A DNA stretch of 34,932 nucleotides from an uncultured Erysipelotrichaceae bacterium (GCA_902767365.1 CACXGX010000056.1:1-34932); one strand, 5' to 3'. Shown: positions 23,847-31,874, counted from the stretch's first letter. Made by a program: numbers and translations. Notes: a model not told the origin generated them from the letters alone.

Positions 23847-24542
23847 ATGGATAATATTGTAAAAACAAAATTATTTATAACAATTGCAGATAAAGATAGA
23901 TTAGATAGAATAATAAAACTTTATAAGCGATATGGAATTACTTATTCTTGTTCTGTAAGTGGTGTTGGAACTGCTTCTAATTCTTTACTATCATATTTTG
24001 GACTAGATGAAATAAAAAAGAATGTAGTTTTTACAATAGTCCCTGATTTTTTAGAAACAAAAATTATGCATGATTTACATAATAAACTTGAAATATATAA
24101 GCCGGGAAATGGAATCTGTTTTTCACTTAATATAACAAGTGCAAGTAGATATTTATCAAATATGTATAAAGGTTTAAATATGTTAAAGGAGGAATATTCT
24201 ATGGAAAATGAAAAAGAATATGAACTTATTGTATTAATTGTATCAGAAGGATATGCATCTATTGCTATGGATGCCGCTAAGAGAGTTGGAGCAAGTGGTG
24301 GAACATTAATTAATGGTATAGGTTTAGGTACTAAAGAAGCAACTAAATTTTTAGGTATAACAATAGAACCAGAAAAAGATGTAGTTTTAATACTTGTACC
24401 TAAAGAAGAAAAAAGAAAAGTTATGGAAGAAATAACAAGTGAAGTAGGATTATCAAAAGAAGGGCGTGGAATTTGTTTTTCAATGCCAGTAGATAACGTA
24501 GTAGGCTTAACACAAAATATTAATTTTTTTAAAAATAAATAG
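23847..24542 (+). CDS. Two-domain PII-like protein paired with DUF1538
   Basis: 231 aa made of two homologous PII-like (GlnB-fold) halves. Half one (about 6-105) has KLFITIADKDRLDRIIKLYKRYGI, a T-loop-like GVGTASNSLLSYFG, and GNGICFSLNI. Half two (about 125-228) has ELIVLIVSEGYASIAMDAAKRVGASGGTLINGIGLGTKE and GRGICFSMPV. PII proteins sense nucleotides or other ligands and switch partner proteins; here the partner is presumably the DUF1538 membrane protein eight bases upstream. The second half starts at its own strong site: AAAGGAGG (24185-24192) and in-frame ATG 24201, so the second domain could also be made alone (see findings). Confidence 0.85.
   Translation: MDNIVKTKLFITIADKDRLDRIIKLYKRYGITYSCSVSGVGTASNSLLSYFGLDEIKKNVVFTIVPDFLETKIMHDLHNKLEIYKPGNGICFSLNITSASRYLSNMYKGLNMLKEEYSMENEKEYELIVLIVSEGYASIAMDAAKRVGASGGTLINGIGLGTKEATKFLGITIEPEKDVVLILVPKEEKRKVMEEITSEVGLSKEGRGICFSMPVDNVVGLTQNINFFKNK
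24185..24203 (+). promoter_or_regulatory. Internal ribosome binding site between PII halves
   Basis: AAAGGAGG (24185-24192), eight bases, ATG (24201-24203), in frame with the full-length protein at Met119. It is close to the ideal Shine-Dalgarno and falls exactly in the linker between the two domains. The same bases encode Lys-Glu-Glu. Confidence 0.5.
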
Positions 24543-24602
24543 GATATAGGATATACAATTTTTAATATTTAATATATAATATTTTTAGATTTAGGAGGAT
24601 GT

Positions 24603-25208
24603 ATGAAGAAAGTACAAATAAAAACTTACGAGATGGGGGAATCAGTTTTTGCATCAATCATTTTCTTGATTTTAGGAATTATTTTAATTACTAATCCAAA
24701 CGGTGTAGTAAAAGCAGCTTTATATATAATGGGAACATTGGTAACTTTAATGGGGATTTTTAAATTGTTACTTTTCTATAAAAGTAATGATAATCAAAAA
24801 AAAGATATAATAAGTGGTGGTGCTTCAATACTTTTTGGAATGGCTTTAATCCTTTGTGTTGCAGTATTTTTCGATAAAGTTGAAACCGTTCTAAGACTTA
24901 TTGCTGCTGTATATTTATTGTACGTTGGTATTTATAGATTAATATTTGCTTTTAAAGCTAAAGGAAGTAAAAAACCATACTTTATTAACGCTTTATTAAT
25001 TATATTAATTGCAGTATTATTAGCAATAATTCCGGGAATGCCACTTTGGGTTGCTGGATGGTTTATAGTAGCATATGCTGTTGTAGAAATTATAGGATTT
25101 GTATTTGGAAGAAAAAATACAACGAATGTAACAGTAACTGAAGCAGTAATTGTTAACGAGCAAATAACAAATACAAAAGAAAATGAAGATGTAAAACTTC
25201 TAAAATAA
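24603..25208 (+). CDS. DUF308/HdeD-like membrane protein
   Basis: 201 aa with six hydrophobic segments arranged as three helical hairpins (about 15-60, 68-120, 124-165). The repeated pattern LGIILITNP..., LYIMGTLVTLMGIFKLL and LYVGIYRLIFAFKA is typical of DUF308 (HdeD-like) proteins, whose function is unclear; HdeD relates to acid stress in Escherichia coli. A charged cytosolic tail ends the protein. AGGAGG precedes ATG 24603. The next gene, an Hpt-receiver protein, starts ten bases after its stop and the two form an operon. Confidence 0.8.
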   Translation: MKKVQIKTYEMGESVFASIIFLILGIILITNPNGVVKAALYIMGTLVTLMGIFKLLLFYKSNDNQKKDIISGGASILFGMALILCVAVFFDKVETVLRLIAAVYLLYVGIYRLIFAFKAKGSKKPYFINALLIILIAVLLAIIPGMPLWVAGWFIVAYAVVEIIGFVFGRKNTTNVTVTEAVIVNEQITNTKENEDVKLLK

Positions 25209-25218
25209 GGTGGTAATT

Positions 25219-25995
25219 ATGGATATAAATATTTTAATTCAAGGTGGAGTAGACATTAACAAAGCATTAGAATTGCTTGGAGATATGGAAACATATAATG
25301 AGACATTACAAGATTTTTTAAAGGAAATTGATGAAAAACTTGCAAAGATTAAAGCATATAAAGAAGCTCAAGATATGCCAAATTATGCAATTCTTGTCCA
25401 TTCATTAAAAAGTGATTCTAAATATTTAGGATTTAATACTTTAGCAGACCTTGCATATAACCATGAAATGGCTAGTAAAGCAGGGGATGTAAGATTTGTC
25501 TTAGGTAGTTATGATGCACTAATAAATGAAACAAATAGAATTTTATCAGTAGTTAAAAATTATGTTTCAGGAAACGTTGCTCAAGGTACTACATTAGTGA
25601 ACAATAATCCAAATTCTAAAAAGATTTTGGTAGCAGATGATTCAAATATAATTAGAAATTTTGTTCAAAAAATGGTTCCTCAAGAATATTCTGTTTTAAT
25701 AGCAAATGATGGAGAGGAAGCAATAAAGATTATAAGTAATGAAGCAACAAATTTAAAAGGAGTGCTACTTGATTTGAATATGCCTAAAGTAGACGGATTC
25801 CAAGTGTTAGAATTCTTTAAAACAAATGGATTATTTAGAAATATTCCTGTAGCAGTTATAACTGGAGATGATTCTAAAGATACAGTTTTAAAAGCATTTG
25901 ATTATCCAATTGTTGATGTATTGAATAAGCCATTTTCTGAGAGTGATGTAAGAAATATCATTACTAAAATGATTAATTATAGCTCAGTTAAATAA
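25219..25995 (+). CDS. Hpt-receiver (phosphotransfer) protein
   Basis: 258 aa from ATG 25219 (AAGGTGG site; GTG 25210 lies in it). Residues 1-115 are a four-helix Hpt domain with the phosphoacceptor at H61 in LVHSLKSDSKYLGF. Residues 134-255 are a CheY-like receiver: acidic pair D140-D141 (LVADDSN), phosphorylated D185 (VLLDLNMPKVDGF), T215 and K237 (NKPF). The order Hpt-receiver, with no DNA-binding output, is unusual: it could pass phosphate between a kinase and a target. No kinase is adjacent; the orphan kinase at 8318 is a possible partner but 17 kb away. It forms an operon with the DUF308 membrane protein, suggesting that it controls or is controlled at the membrane. Confidence 0.85.
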   Translation: MDINILIQGGVDINKALELLGDMETYNETLQDFLKEIDEKLAKIKAYKEAQDMPNYAILVHSLKSDSKYLGFNTLADLAYNHEMASKAGDVRFVLGSYDALINETNRILSVVKNYVSGNVAQGTTLVNNNPNSKKILVADDSNIIRNFVQKMVPQEYSVLIANDGEEAIKIISNEATNLKGVLLDLNMPKVDGFQVLEFFKTNGLFRNIPVAVITGDDSKDTVLKAFDYPIVDVLNKPFSESDVRNIITKMINYSSVK

Positions 25996-26028
25996 TTTAG
26001 ATTAAGATACTGGAAATCTAGTACTTCA

Positions 26029-26065
26029 GACTATTGACAAAATATTTTTTGTTAATAGTCTTTTT
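26029..26065 (+). terminator. Terminator of the DUF308-Hpt operon
   Basis: A 14-bp stem, GACTATTGACAAAA (26029-26042) with TTTTGTTAATAGTC (26047-26060, one G-U), has a TATT loop and then T. Confidence 0.88.
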
Positions 26066-26075
26066 ATTTTTTTAA

Positions 26076-26330
26076 TATGTATACGATGAATATGATGAAA
26101 TATATATGTCATAGATTAAAAAGAATATATAGTATTAAAGTAGATGAAAAAATTGTAGCAACTGTCAATTTAAAGAAAAATGTGCAAAATAAAAATTTAA
26201 TTAGAAAATGAAGTATTATTTTCTAAAGACATACTTTAAAACAAAAGAAAACTTTCATCAAAAATTAATCTTACTTTATACTTGTATGAATCTTAAAAAA
26301 AATTCATTGTATCATTAGGTATAATCTAGA
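26076..26330 (+). pseudogene. Probable decayed IS1182-like transposase fragment
   Basis: The 25996-26392 gap holds no intact gene. Read from 26076 it gives YVYDEYDEIYMS-stop-IKKN, then KNCSNCQFKEKCAK (26148-26189) and, after two stops, a stretch ending LYTCMNLKKN. The YDE-x-D-x-Y segment and the C-x2-C-x5-C pattern recall the C-terminal part of IS1182-family transposases, in which ECxxCPFKEKC is followed by the final catalytic region. Five or more stops show it is long dead. No inverted repeats were found. Confidence 0.35.
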
Positions 26331-26392
26331 TATTTACTTTGGCTTTATAAATGAGTTAATATAATATATATGGAGGTATACGTAAAATAATT

Positions 26393-26848
26393 ATGAAAAA
26401 GGATATAAAAAAATATTTAATTGTATCAACAATTATTTTTTTAGTAGCATTTGTTATTAATACTAATTTTATACAAATATCATTTGTAAGTGGAAATTCA
26501 ATGGCTCCTAAATATAAAGATGGTAAACTTGTATTTATAAATAAAAATTATAAAAAGGTAGATAAAGGTGATGTTGTATTAGGTAAAAAAAATGAAATAG
26601 TTTTTATTAAAAGAGTAATAGCTAAAGAAAATGATAAAGTAATTATAAAAGATGGATTACTATATGTTAATGATGAAGTGATAAAAGATTATGAATATAT
26701 TGAACAAGCAGGTATTATGAATGAAGAAATAGTATTATCTAAAAATGAGTTTTTAGTTTTAGGAGATAATATTAATCAAAGTATTGACAGTAGAGATAAA
26801 CAAATAGGAATAATAACATCTAATAATATTATTGGAGTATTATTTTAA
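26393..26848 (+). CDS. lepB: Signal peptidase I
   Basis: 151 aa, short compared with typical Bacilli type I signal peptidases (about 170-190 aa). This serine/lysine protease removes signal peptides from exported proteins. One N-terminal membrane anchor (residues 8-30) is followed by box B SGNSMAP with nucleophile S36, then box D-like FIKRVIAKENDKV with the general base K73, and box E GDNINQSIDSRD (about 123-134). The remaining fold is complete to VLF. The ATG follows a poor, distant GGAGG (26371-26375), so the start is slightly uncertain. It may act on the lipoprotein-free exported proteins here such as the carboxypeptidase. Confidence 0.92.
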   Translation: MKKDIKKYLIVSTIIFLVAFVINTNFIQISFVSGNSMAPKYKDGKLVFINKNYKKVDKGDVVLGKKNEIVFIKRVIAKENDKVIIKDGLLYVNDEVIKDYEYIEQAGIMNEEIVLSKNEFLVLGDNINQSIDSRDKQIGIITSNNIIGVLF

Positions 26849-26889
26849 AAAAATTATGAATATAGAGATTAAAAAATGGAGATAATTAT

Positions 26890-27630
26890 ATGAATAACGG
26901 TTTTAATTTGAACAATAATCAGACAAACCAATATAATATAGACAATGAAACCAAAGCAACCAGTCATTCAGCAGATTTTTATAATCAACAAAATACTTCA
27001 AATACTACGAATAATTTAAATAATACAGAACTAGATAAAGAAGAAACTTCAGATAACAATAACTTTTTAGGTATAATAACAACAATATTATGTTTATTTG
27101 GATATGTTTTGTTTCTTCTTTGGAATATTTATGGACTAGCAATTGGAGTTATTTGCCTTTTAGTATCACTTATCTTTATTAGAAAAAATCAACAATTTAT
27201 TGGTGTTTCCTTTTTTCTTTCAGCAATATTATGCATTATATATGTTATAAATATTATAGTAATAAATAACACTAATAATGATTATTTATATCGCTCAAAA
27301 TCAGTATCTTTTTTAAATATTGCAAGAAGTTATTTTGATAGTGCTAAAAAATATGCTAATAAAAATAATAGTATTGAATGTAAAGAAGGATCAGTTTCAC
27401 AAGTTAAAATTAAATTAAAACTTCTTGATTACAAACCAGATAAAGTATCATTTAATAAAGACATAGATACTGAAAAATCATACATAACTATAAAAGCAAC
27501 ATCTAAAAATAAAATATGTGAAAAAAAATATTACATATATTTAACAGATGGAGAATATTCAATAGGTAAACAAAATAATCCCATTCCTTATGAAGAATTA
27601 GATTTATCGATAATAGAAAAAATAAAATAA
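26890..27630 (+). CDS. Unknown membrane protein with Asn/Thr-rich N-terminus
   Basis: 246 aa. Residues 1-55 are Asn/Thr/Gln-rich and probably disordered. Three hydrophobic helices follow (about 57-76, 78-96, 100-123). The C-terminal 120 residues form a soluble domain with a pilin-like start (LNIARSYFDSAKKYANKNNSIECKEGS) and beta segments (VKIKLKLLDYKP, ITIKATSKNKICEKKYYIYLTDG). Two conserved-looking Cys may pair in this domain, suggesting it lies outside the cell. The family is not recognised. It follows signal peptidase I by 41 bases and ends in a terminator; GGAGATAA precedes ATG. Confidence 0.7.
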   Translation: MNNGFNLNNNQTNQYNIDNETKATSHSADFYNQQNTSNTTNNLNNTELDKEETSDNNNFLGIITTILCLFGYVLFLLWNIYGLAIGVICLLVSLIFIRKNQQFIGVSFFLSAILCIIYVINIIVINNTNNDYLYRSKSVSFLNIARSYFDSAKKYANKNNSIECKEGSVSQVKIKLKLLDYKPDKVSFNKDIDTEKSYITIKATSKNKICEKKYYIYLTDGEYSIGKQNNPIPYEELDLSIIEKIK

Positions 27631-27659
27631 GAAGTCAATTCCGATTATGACTTCTTTTT
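27631..27659 (+). terminator. Terminator before the D,D-carboxypeptidase gene
   Basis: GAAGTCA (27631-27637), ten-base loop, TGACTTC (27648-27654), followed by T. Confidence 0.7.
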
Positions 27660-27704
27660 GTATTTATAAAATAGAATTAAGCATATAGTGTTTTAGGTGA
27701 TAAA

Positions 27705-28784
27705 ATGAATAAAGCATTATTAACTATAATTATTTTATCTATTATTTTTTGCTACCATCAAGTTTATGCTATAGATACGTCTAATTCTTCAATAGTGATG
27801 GATATGGATAGTGGAAGGATTCTATATGAAAAAAATATAAATGATCAAGCATTAATCGCTTCGACAACTAAAATAATGACAGCTGTTATTGCTATTGAAA
27901 ACAAGAATTTAAACGATATAGTAACTATTGGTGAAGAAGTTTTACCTATGTATGGATCAAATATTTACCTTGAAGTAGGAGAACAAATAACTCTTAGAGA
28001 TTTATTATATGGTTTAATACTTAGAAGTGGAAATGACTCTGCAGTTTCTATTGCTAAATATGTTGCAAAAGATGAAGATAAGTTTGTAGAATTAATGAAT
28101 AAAAAAGCAAAAAAGCTTGGCATGAATAATACTATATTTAGGAATCCACATGGATTAGATGATAAAAATGAAAATTATTCGACGGCATATGATATGGCAA
28201 AACTTATGAGTTATGCAAATAAATTGATTGATTTTGTACAAATATCTGGGACTGATAAATGGACAGTTACTACCAATAAAAAAAGTTACATTTGGTATAA
28301 CAGAAATAAATTACTTAAACAATATAAATATATAACAGGTGGTAAAACCGGATATACCCCAAAAGCAGGGAAAACATTAGTATCTACAGCAAGTAAAAAC
28401 AATTTAAATTTAGTTGCCGTAACATTAAATGATCAAAACCATTATGCAACACAAAAAGAATTATATGAATCAATATTTTCAAAATATCATAGTGAAAAAA
28501 TAATAGATAAAAACAACTTAGAATTAAATAGTAATAAATTTGATGATTTATATGTTAATTACAGTTTCTCTTATCCAATAACGAATGATGAGATAAAAAA
28601 AGTTAAAGTAAATGTAGACATATATGAACTCGAGAATTATAAAAGTAATCAAAAGGTTGGTGAAATATATGTCACATTTAACAACAAAGAAATATATAGG
28701 GAAAACATTTATACTAAAAAAGGGAATTTTAAACAAGACGGAATTTTTAAAAGACTTTTAAATATTTTCCATTCTCTTTTTTAA
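27705..28784 (+). CDS. dacF: D-alanyl-D-alanine carboxypeptidase (DacF/PBP5 type)
   Basis: 359 aa. It trims the terminal D-Ala from peptidoglycan stem peptides outside the cell. Signal peptide residues 1-23. The S11-family motifs are all present: S53-T-T-K56 (SxxK), S108-G-N110 (SxN) and K214-T-G216. The C-terminal 90 residues form the PBP5-type beta domain and a final amphipathic segment (FKRLLNIFHSLF) able to bind membrane. The symbol is by resemblance: DacA, DacB and DacF cannot be separated by eye, but DacF is the sporulation form. A weak sigma-F/G-like arrangement (GTATT, 17 bases, CATATAG) lies 30 bases upstream, too poor to call. GGTGATAAA precedes ATG. Confidence 0.88.
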   Translation: MNKALLTIIILSIIFCYHQVYAIDTSNSSIVMDMDSGRILYEKNINDQALIASTTKIMTAVIAIENKNLNDIVTIGEEVLPMYGSNIYLEVGEQITLRDLLYGLILRSGNDSAVSIAKYVAKDEDKFVELMNKKAKKLGMNNTIFRNPHGLDDKNENYSTAYDMAKLMSYANKLIDFVQISGTDKWTVTTNKKSYIWYNRNKLLKQYKYITGGKTGYTPKAGKTLVSTASKNNLNLVAVTLNDQNHYATQKELYESIFSKYHSEKIIDKNNLELNSNKFDDLYVNYSFSYPITNDEIKKVKVNVDIYELENYKSNQKVGEIYVTFNNKEIYRENIYTKKGNFKQDGIFKRLLNIFHSLF

Positions 28785-28791
28785 ATATATT

Positions 28792-28800
28792 TGCTATAAT
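28792..28800 (+). promoter_or_regulatory. Extended -10 promoter of rluB
   Basis: TGC-TATAAT ends 17 bases before the ATG at 28818 and lies a few bases after the carboxypeptidase stop. Confidence 0.55.
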
Positions 28801-28817
28801 TCTTATAGGTGATTAAT

Positions 28818-29537
28818 ATGGAACGTTTACAAAAAGTAATTGCAAATAGTGGAATAACTTCAAGAAGAAAAGCAGAAGAATTAATTGTATCAGGAAAAGT
28901 TAAGGTAAATGGAATAGTTGTAAAAACATTAGGCACTCAAGTAAAATCAAGTGATTCTATAGAAGTTAATGGAATAGAAATATCTAGAGAAGAAAAAGTT
29001 TATTATTTACTTAATAAACCAAGAGAAGTAATTACATCTGTAAGTGATGATAAAGGTAGAAAAACTGTAATAGATTTGATAGATGATGATAAAAGAATAT
29101 ATCCAGTTGGAAGATTAGATTATGATACAACTGGAGCATTATTAATCACGAACGACGGAGAACTTGCAAACTTGTTAATGCATCCAAAAAATGAAATAGA
29201 TAAATGCTATGTTGCAAAAATAGAAGGATTATTAACACCAAAAGAAATGATGATTTTAAAAAATGGAACTATAATAGATGGAATCAAAACAAGAAAAGCT
29301 CGTATCAAAATTAGAAAAATTGATAAAGAATCAAATACATCAATAGTAGAAGTAACAATTCATGAAGGAAAAAATCATCAAGTAAAAAAAATGTTTGAAT
29401 CAGTAGGACATCTTGTACTAAAACTAAAAAGAGAAAGAATAGCTTTTTTAGATTTAACTGGATTAAAATCAGGAGAATACAGAAAATTAAATCATAAAGA
29501 AGTAACTACCCTTTATTCTTTAGTTCAAAAACAATAG
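28818..29537 (+). CDS. rluB: rRNA large subunit pseudouridine synthase RluB
   Basis: 239 aa from ATG 28818 (AGGTGAT site; GTG 28809 lies within it). It isomerises a uridine to pseudouridine in 23S rRNA. An S4 RNA-binding domain occupies about 1-48 (RLQKVIANSGITSRRKAEELIVSGKVKVNG). The catalytic core has PVGRLDYDTTGALLITNDGE with the nucleophile D101, and the KCYVAKIEG, EGKNHQVKKMFESVGH and LKRERIAF segments typical of the RsuA/RluB/E/F group. In Bacilli RluB usually follows scpAB and spmAB; here it follows the carboxypeptidase, which is also part of that gene order in Bacillus (dacB-spmAB-rluB), so the arrangement is partly retained. A small membrane protein follows after eight bases. Confidence 0.93.
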   Translation: MERLQKVIANSGITSRRKAEELIVSGKVKVNGIVVKTLGTQVKSSDSIEVNGIEISREEKVYYLLNKPREVITSVSDDKGRKTVIDLIDDDKRIYPVGRLDYDTTGALLITNDGELANLLMHPKNEIDKCYVAKIEGLLTPKEMMILKNGTIIDGIKTRKARIKIRKIDKESNTSIVEVTIHEGKNHQVKKMFESVGHLVLKLKRERIAFLDLTGLKSGEYRKLNHKEVTTLYSLVQKQ

Positions 29538-29545
29538 GTGATAAA

Positions 29546-29920
29546 ATGAAAAAAAGAATGGGTATTATTGTAATAATAATAGGTTTTTTCATAGTAGGAA
29601 TTGGAACATACATATTTTTTGAAGAATATAGTAATTATTTAAAAGAAGAAAATAATAAAAAAAATATAATAAAAGCGAGTGATTCATTAGTAGAAAATAG
29701 TATTACAAGATACGATGGTGAATATAAAAATGAAGGAAAAAGTATTAGCATTAAAACGATAAATAATAATACAATATACGCAGTAATTAATAATGAAGGA
29801 GTAGAACTTTCTTACAATGATGGAAGATTTGAAAATTCATCTTTAGACTTATTTATTGAATTTGAAGATAATGTATTAACTATTGATGAAAATGGTTTTT
29901 TGGAAAAATATTATAAATAA
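29546..29920 (+). CDS. Small exported membrane-anchored protein
   Basis: 124 aa. A single hydrophobic segment (about 5-26, MGIIVIIIGFFIVGIGTYIFF) anchors it, probably with the C-terminus outside. The rest is acidic and polar with a beta-rich pattern (GKSISIKTINNNTIYAVINNEGVEL; DLFIEFEDNVLTIDENGF). Family not recognised. It starts eight bases after rluB with its own GGTGAT site and is likely cotranscribed with rluB. The shared terminator with ferredoxin follows. Confidence 0.7.
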   Translation: MKKRMGIIVIIIGFFIVGIGTYIFFEEYSNYLKEENNKKNIIKASDSLVENSITRYDGEYKNEGKSISIKTINNNTIYAVINNEGVELSYNDGRFENSSLDLFIEFEDNVLTIDENGFLEKYYK

Positions 29921-29924
29921 AAAA

Positions 29925-29949
29925 AGTATTCAATTAGAATACTATTTTT
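29925..29949. terminator. Bidirectional terminator between the small gene and ferredoxin
   Basis: AGTATTC (29925-29931), AATTA, GAATACT (29937-29943), with A on the left and T on the right. Confidence 0.75.
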
Positions 29950-30143
29950 TATTCTTCAACGTTTATTGCTCCAGTTGGACATGAATCTTTAGCTGCTTCA
30001 ACAGAAGCTTTTTGATTTTCAGGAACTTCAGGAGTTTTTACTTCAGCATAAGTTTGATCCTCACTAAAATCAAAAACCTCACCACAAGTAGCTACACATG
30101 CACCACAACCAAGGCAAACGTCTTTATTAACACTTACTTTCAT
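29949..30143 (-). CDS. fer: Ferredoxin, single [4Fe-4S] type
   Basis: 64-aa electron carrier. C10-L-G-C13-G-A-C16 and C55-P form the usual ligand set for one [4Fe-4S] cluster. C20 (CVATC) is an extra Cys at the position of a second-cluster ligand in two-cluster ferredoxins; the second cluster is not complete here. It is acidic (many Glu/Asp), typical of ferredoxins, and the length matches Bacillus-type Fer. It stands alone and divergent from the tail-anchored gene at 30284. It probably supports anaerobic metabolism; its partner is unknown. Confidence 0.9.
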   Translation of the reverse strand: MKVSVNKDVCLGCGACVATCGEVFDFSEDQTYAEVKTPEVPENQKASVEAAKDSCPTGAINVEE

Positions 30144-30253
30144 ATATAAATCCTTTCAAAGCAATTATATACTAAAAAAACTATATTTACAAATGATTTT
30201 TACAACGCTTTACACATTCTAAACGTCATTTTGTTTATTTTAGAAAAAAACTA

Positions 30254-30262
30254 TGTTAAAAT
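30254..30262 (+). promoter_or_regulatory. Extended -10 promoter of the tail-anchored gene
   Basis: TGT-TAAAAT within ACTATGTTAAAAT, 21 bases before the ATG at 30284; TTTATT at a 17-base spacing is a poor -35. Confidence 0.45.
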
Positions 30263-30283
30263 TGCGTTGTAGGAGTTGATATC

Positions 30284-31126
30284 ATGGAAAAACGTAGTGA
30301 TAGATACAATGAATCTTCTGAAGTACCACAGACAAAACAGACTAGAACCGCCAGAAATAGGTTATTGTATGACGAAGTAAATAGTAAAATAGGTATTGAA
30401 GAAATCCCTACTTACGAAACCCCAAAAGAGATTGACTTATCATCATTAGATATGAATAATCTAAATAGAGGAGATTATCAACAAGTAAAAGATTTTAAAA
30501 ATTTAATTGAAAACAGTAGTAAAGAAGAGGAAAAACCCCAAGAAGAAGTTAAAAAGAAAAATTATGATATTAATAAAGTTTTAGAAGAAGCTAAAAAAAA
30601 TAGAAAAGTAGACGAGTTAGAAGAAAAAAGAAATATAAAAGAAGAAGATTATAATGTTTTAAAAAATTTAAATAAAAAATATCTTCATCGTAAAGGATTC
30701 ACTGAAGAAGATAATGAGGAACTAAAAGAATTAATAGATACAATTACGTCAAAAACTTTAGTTGATGATATAAAAGACGATGAAGAAAAAGAACTTTTAA
30801 GTGAATTACTTGCAACAACAATTGATATAAAACTTGAAAGTGAGTTGTCTGATGAACAGATTCAAGAATTAGCAGATGAAAATACTAGCACAGAAGAATA
30901 TACAGATACGAACTCATTTTATTCAAAATCATTAGAATTATCCAAAGAGGATATGGTAGATGAAGGAAAAGATGAGACAGAAGAAATAGGTGAAATAAAC
31001 GAAGAAGATGAAGAAAAAGAAAATCATAATATTGCAAAAATTATTTTTTTCACAATAATTCTTCTTATAATTGTTGTAATTGTTAGTTATTTTATATTAC
31101 AGTTTTTTGGAATTAAGTTTAATTAA
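30284..31126 (+). CDS. Acidic tail-anchored protein, unknown
   Basis: 280 aa. Residues 1-250 are highly charged and very acidic (many Glu, Asp and Lys), without long hydrophobic runs. The final segment (about 252-275, IIFFTIILLIIVVIVSYFIL) is a membrane anchor, leaving almost all of the protein in the cytosol. A helical part lies around residues 120-200. It resembles no family I can name; similar acidic tail-anchored proteins occur in gut Bacilli next to late cell-division or sporulation genes. AGGAG precedes ATG. It is followed by a strong hairpin and yunB. Confidence 0.72.
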   Translation: MEKRSDRYNESSEVPQTKQTRTARNRLLYDEVNSKIGIEEIPTYETPKEIDLSSLDMNNLNRGDYQQVKDFKNLIENSSKEEEKPQEEVKKKNYDINKVLEEAKKNRKVDELEEKRNIKEEDYNVLKNLNKKYLHRKGFTEEDNEELKELIDTITSKTLVDDIKDDEEKELLSELLATTIDIKLESELSDEQIQELADENTSTEEYTDTNSFYSKSLELSKEDMVDEGKDETEEIGEINEEDEEKENHNIAKIIFFTIILLIIVVIVSYFILQFFGIKFN

Positions 31127-31149
31127 GTTATCGAAAGATAACTTTTTTT
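31125..31149 (+). terminator. Terminator before yunB
   Basis: AAGTTATC (31125-31132), a GAAA tetraloop, GATAACTT (31137-31144) and a T-run. Confidence 0.88.
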
Positions 31150-31171
31150 CATATACTTTAATGGTGATTGT

Positions 31172-31864
31172 ATGAAAATGAAAATACTTTTAATAAATGG
31201 AATAATAATTTTATTGTCGATTTTAAATATAAATTTTATAAATTTAAAGACAAAGGATAATATAAAGACTTATTCATATATGATAGCAAGTAAAATAACG
31301 AAATATATAGTTAACAATGCCTATGTACGTGAAAAAATAAATTATTATGTGAATGATATTTATGATGTTATAAAAGGTGATTCAAATGAAATAAAAAATA
31401 TAATTTATAATTCAAGTAAAATAAATGATTTAATTAATTCAATTACTGATAGAGTGTATACAATGTTTAATATGCTTGAATATGGAGACTTAGAAAAAAT
31501 AAACATAAGGGAAAATATTTTATCTATTGAAAATACAAAAAGGAAAGGAATAGTACTAGAAGTGCCAAGTGGTATTATCTCAAATAATTATTTACTTAAT
31601 AATTTAGGTCCACATATTCCAGTAATGATAAATTTAACTGGAGAATTTGAATCATTCCTTTCTAGTGATATAAAAGAGTATGGCATTAATAATGCATTGA
31701 TAGAATTATCTATTAATATAAAGGTCAGTGAACAAATAACTATGCCATTTATTACTGATAAAGTTGAAATTGAAAATAAAATACCGATTTTTATAAGTGT
31801 TGTAAATGGAAATATTCCAAATTATTATATTGGTGGCTTTAATAAAAATTCTAATATATATTAA
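31172..31864 (+). CDS. yunB: Sporulation protein YunB
   Basis: 230 aa. YunB is a sigma-E-controlled sporulation protein of Bacilli and Clostridia acting in the mother cell; its biochemical role is unknown. An N-terminal hydrophobic segment (residues 4-24) precedes a long helical region and the diagnostic C-terminal part: VLEVPSGIISNNYLLNNLGPHIPV, IKEYGINNALIELSINIKV, ITMPFITDKV, KIPIFISVVNGNIPNYY. No good sigma-E promoter was found; CATATACT 13 bases upstream of the GGTGAT site matches 7 of 8 bases of the sigma-E -10 box, but no fitting -35 is present. YutD follows 35 bases later. Confidence 0.85.
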   Translation: MKMKILLINGIIILLSILNINFINLKTKDNIKTYSYMIASKITKYIVNNAYVREKINYYVNDIYDVIKGDSNEIKNIIYNSSKINDLINSITDRVYTMFNMLEYGDLEKINIRENILSIENTKRKGIVLEVPSGIISNNYLLNNLGPHIPVMINLTGEFESFLSSDIKEYGINNALIELSINIKVSEQITMPFITDKVEIENKIPIFISVVNGNIPNYYIGGFNKNSNIY

Positions 31865-31874
31865 TTAAAAAATG

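Noticed and set aside
26092-26211. 39-residue + strand frame (starts MMKYICHRL)
   Set aside because: No ribosome binding site; overlaps the better-explained transposase relic in another frame.
27665-27690. Sigma-F/G promoter ahead of the D,D-carboxypeptidase
   Set aside because: GTATT-17-CATATAG is a poor match in both boxes; mentioned only as a possibility in the gene entry.
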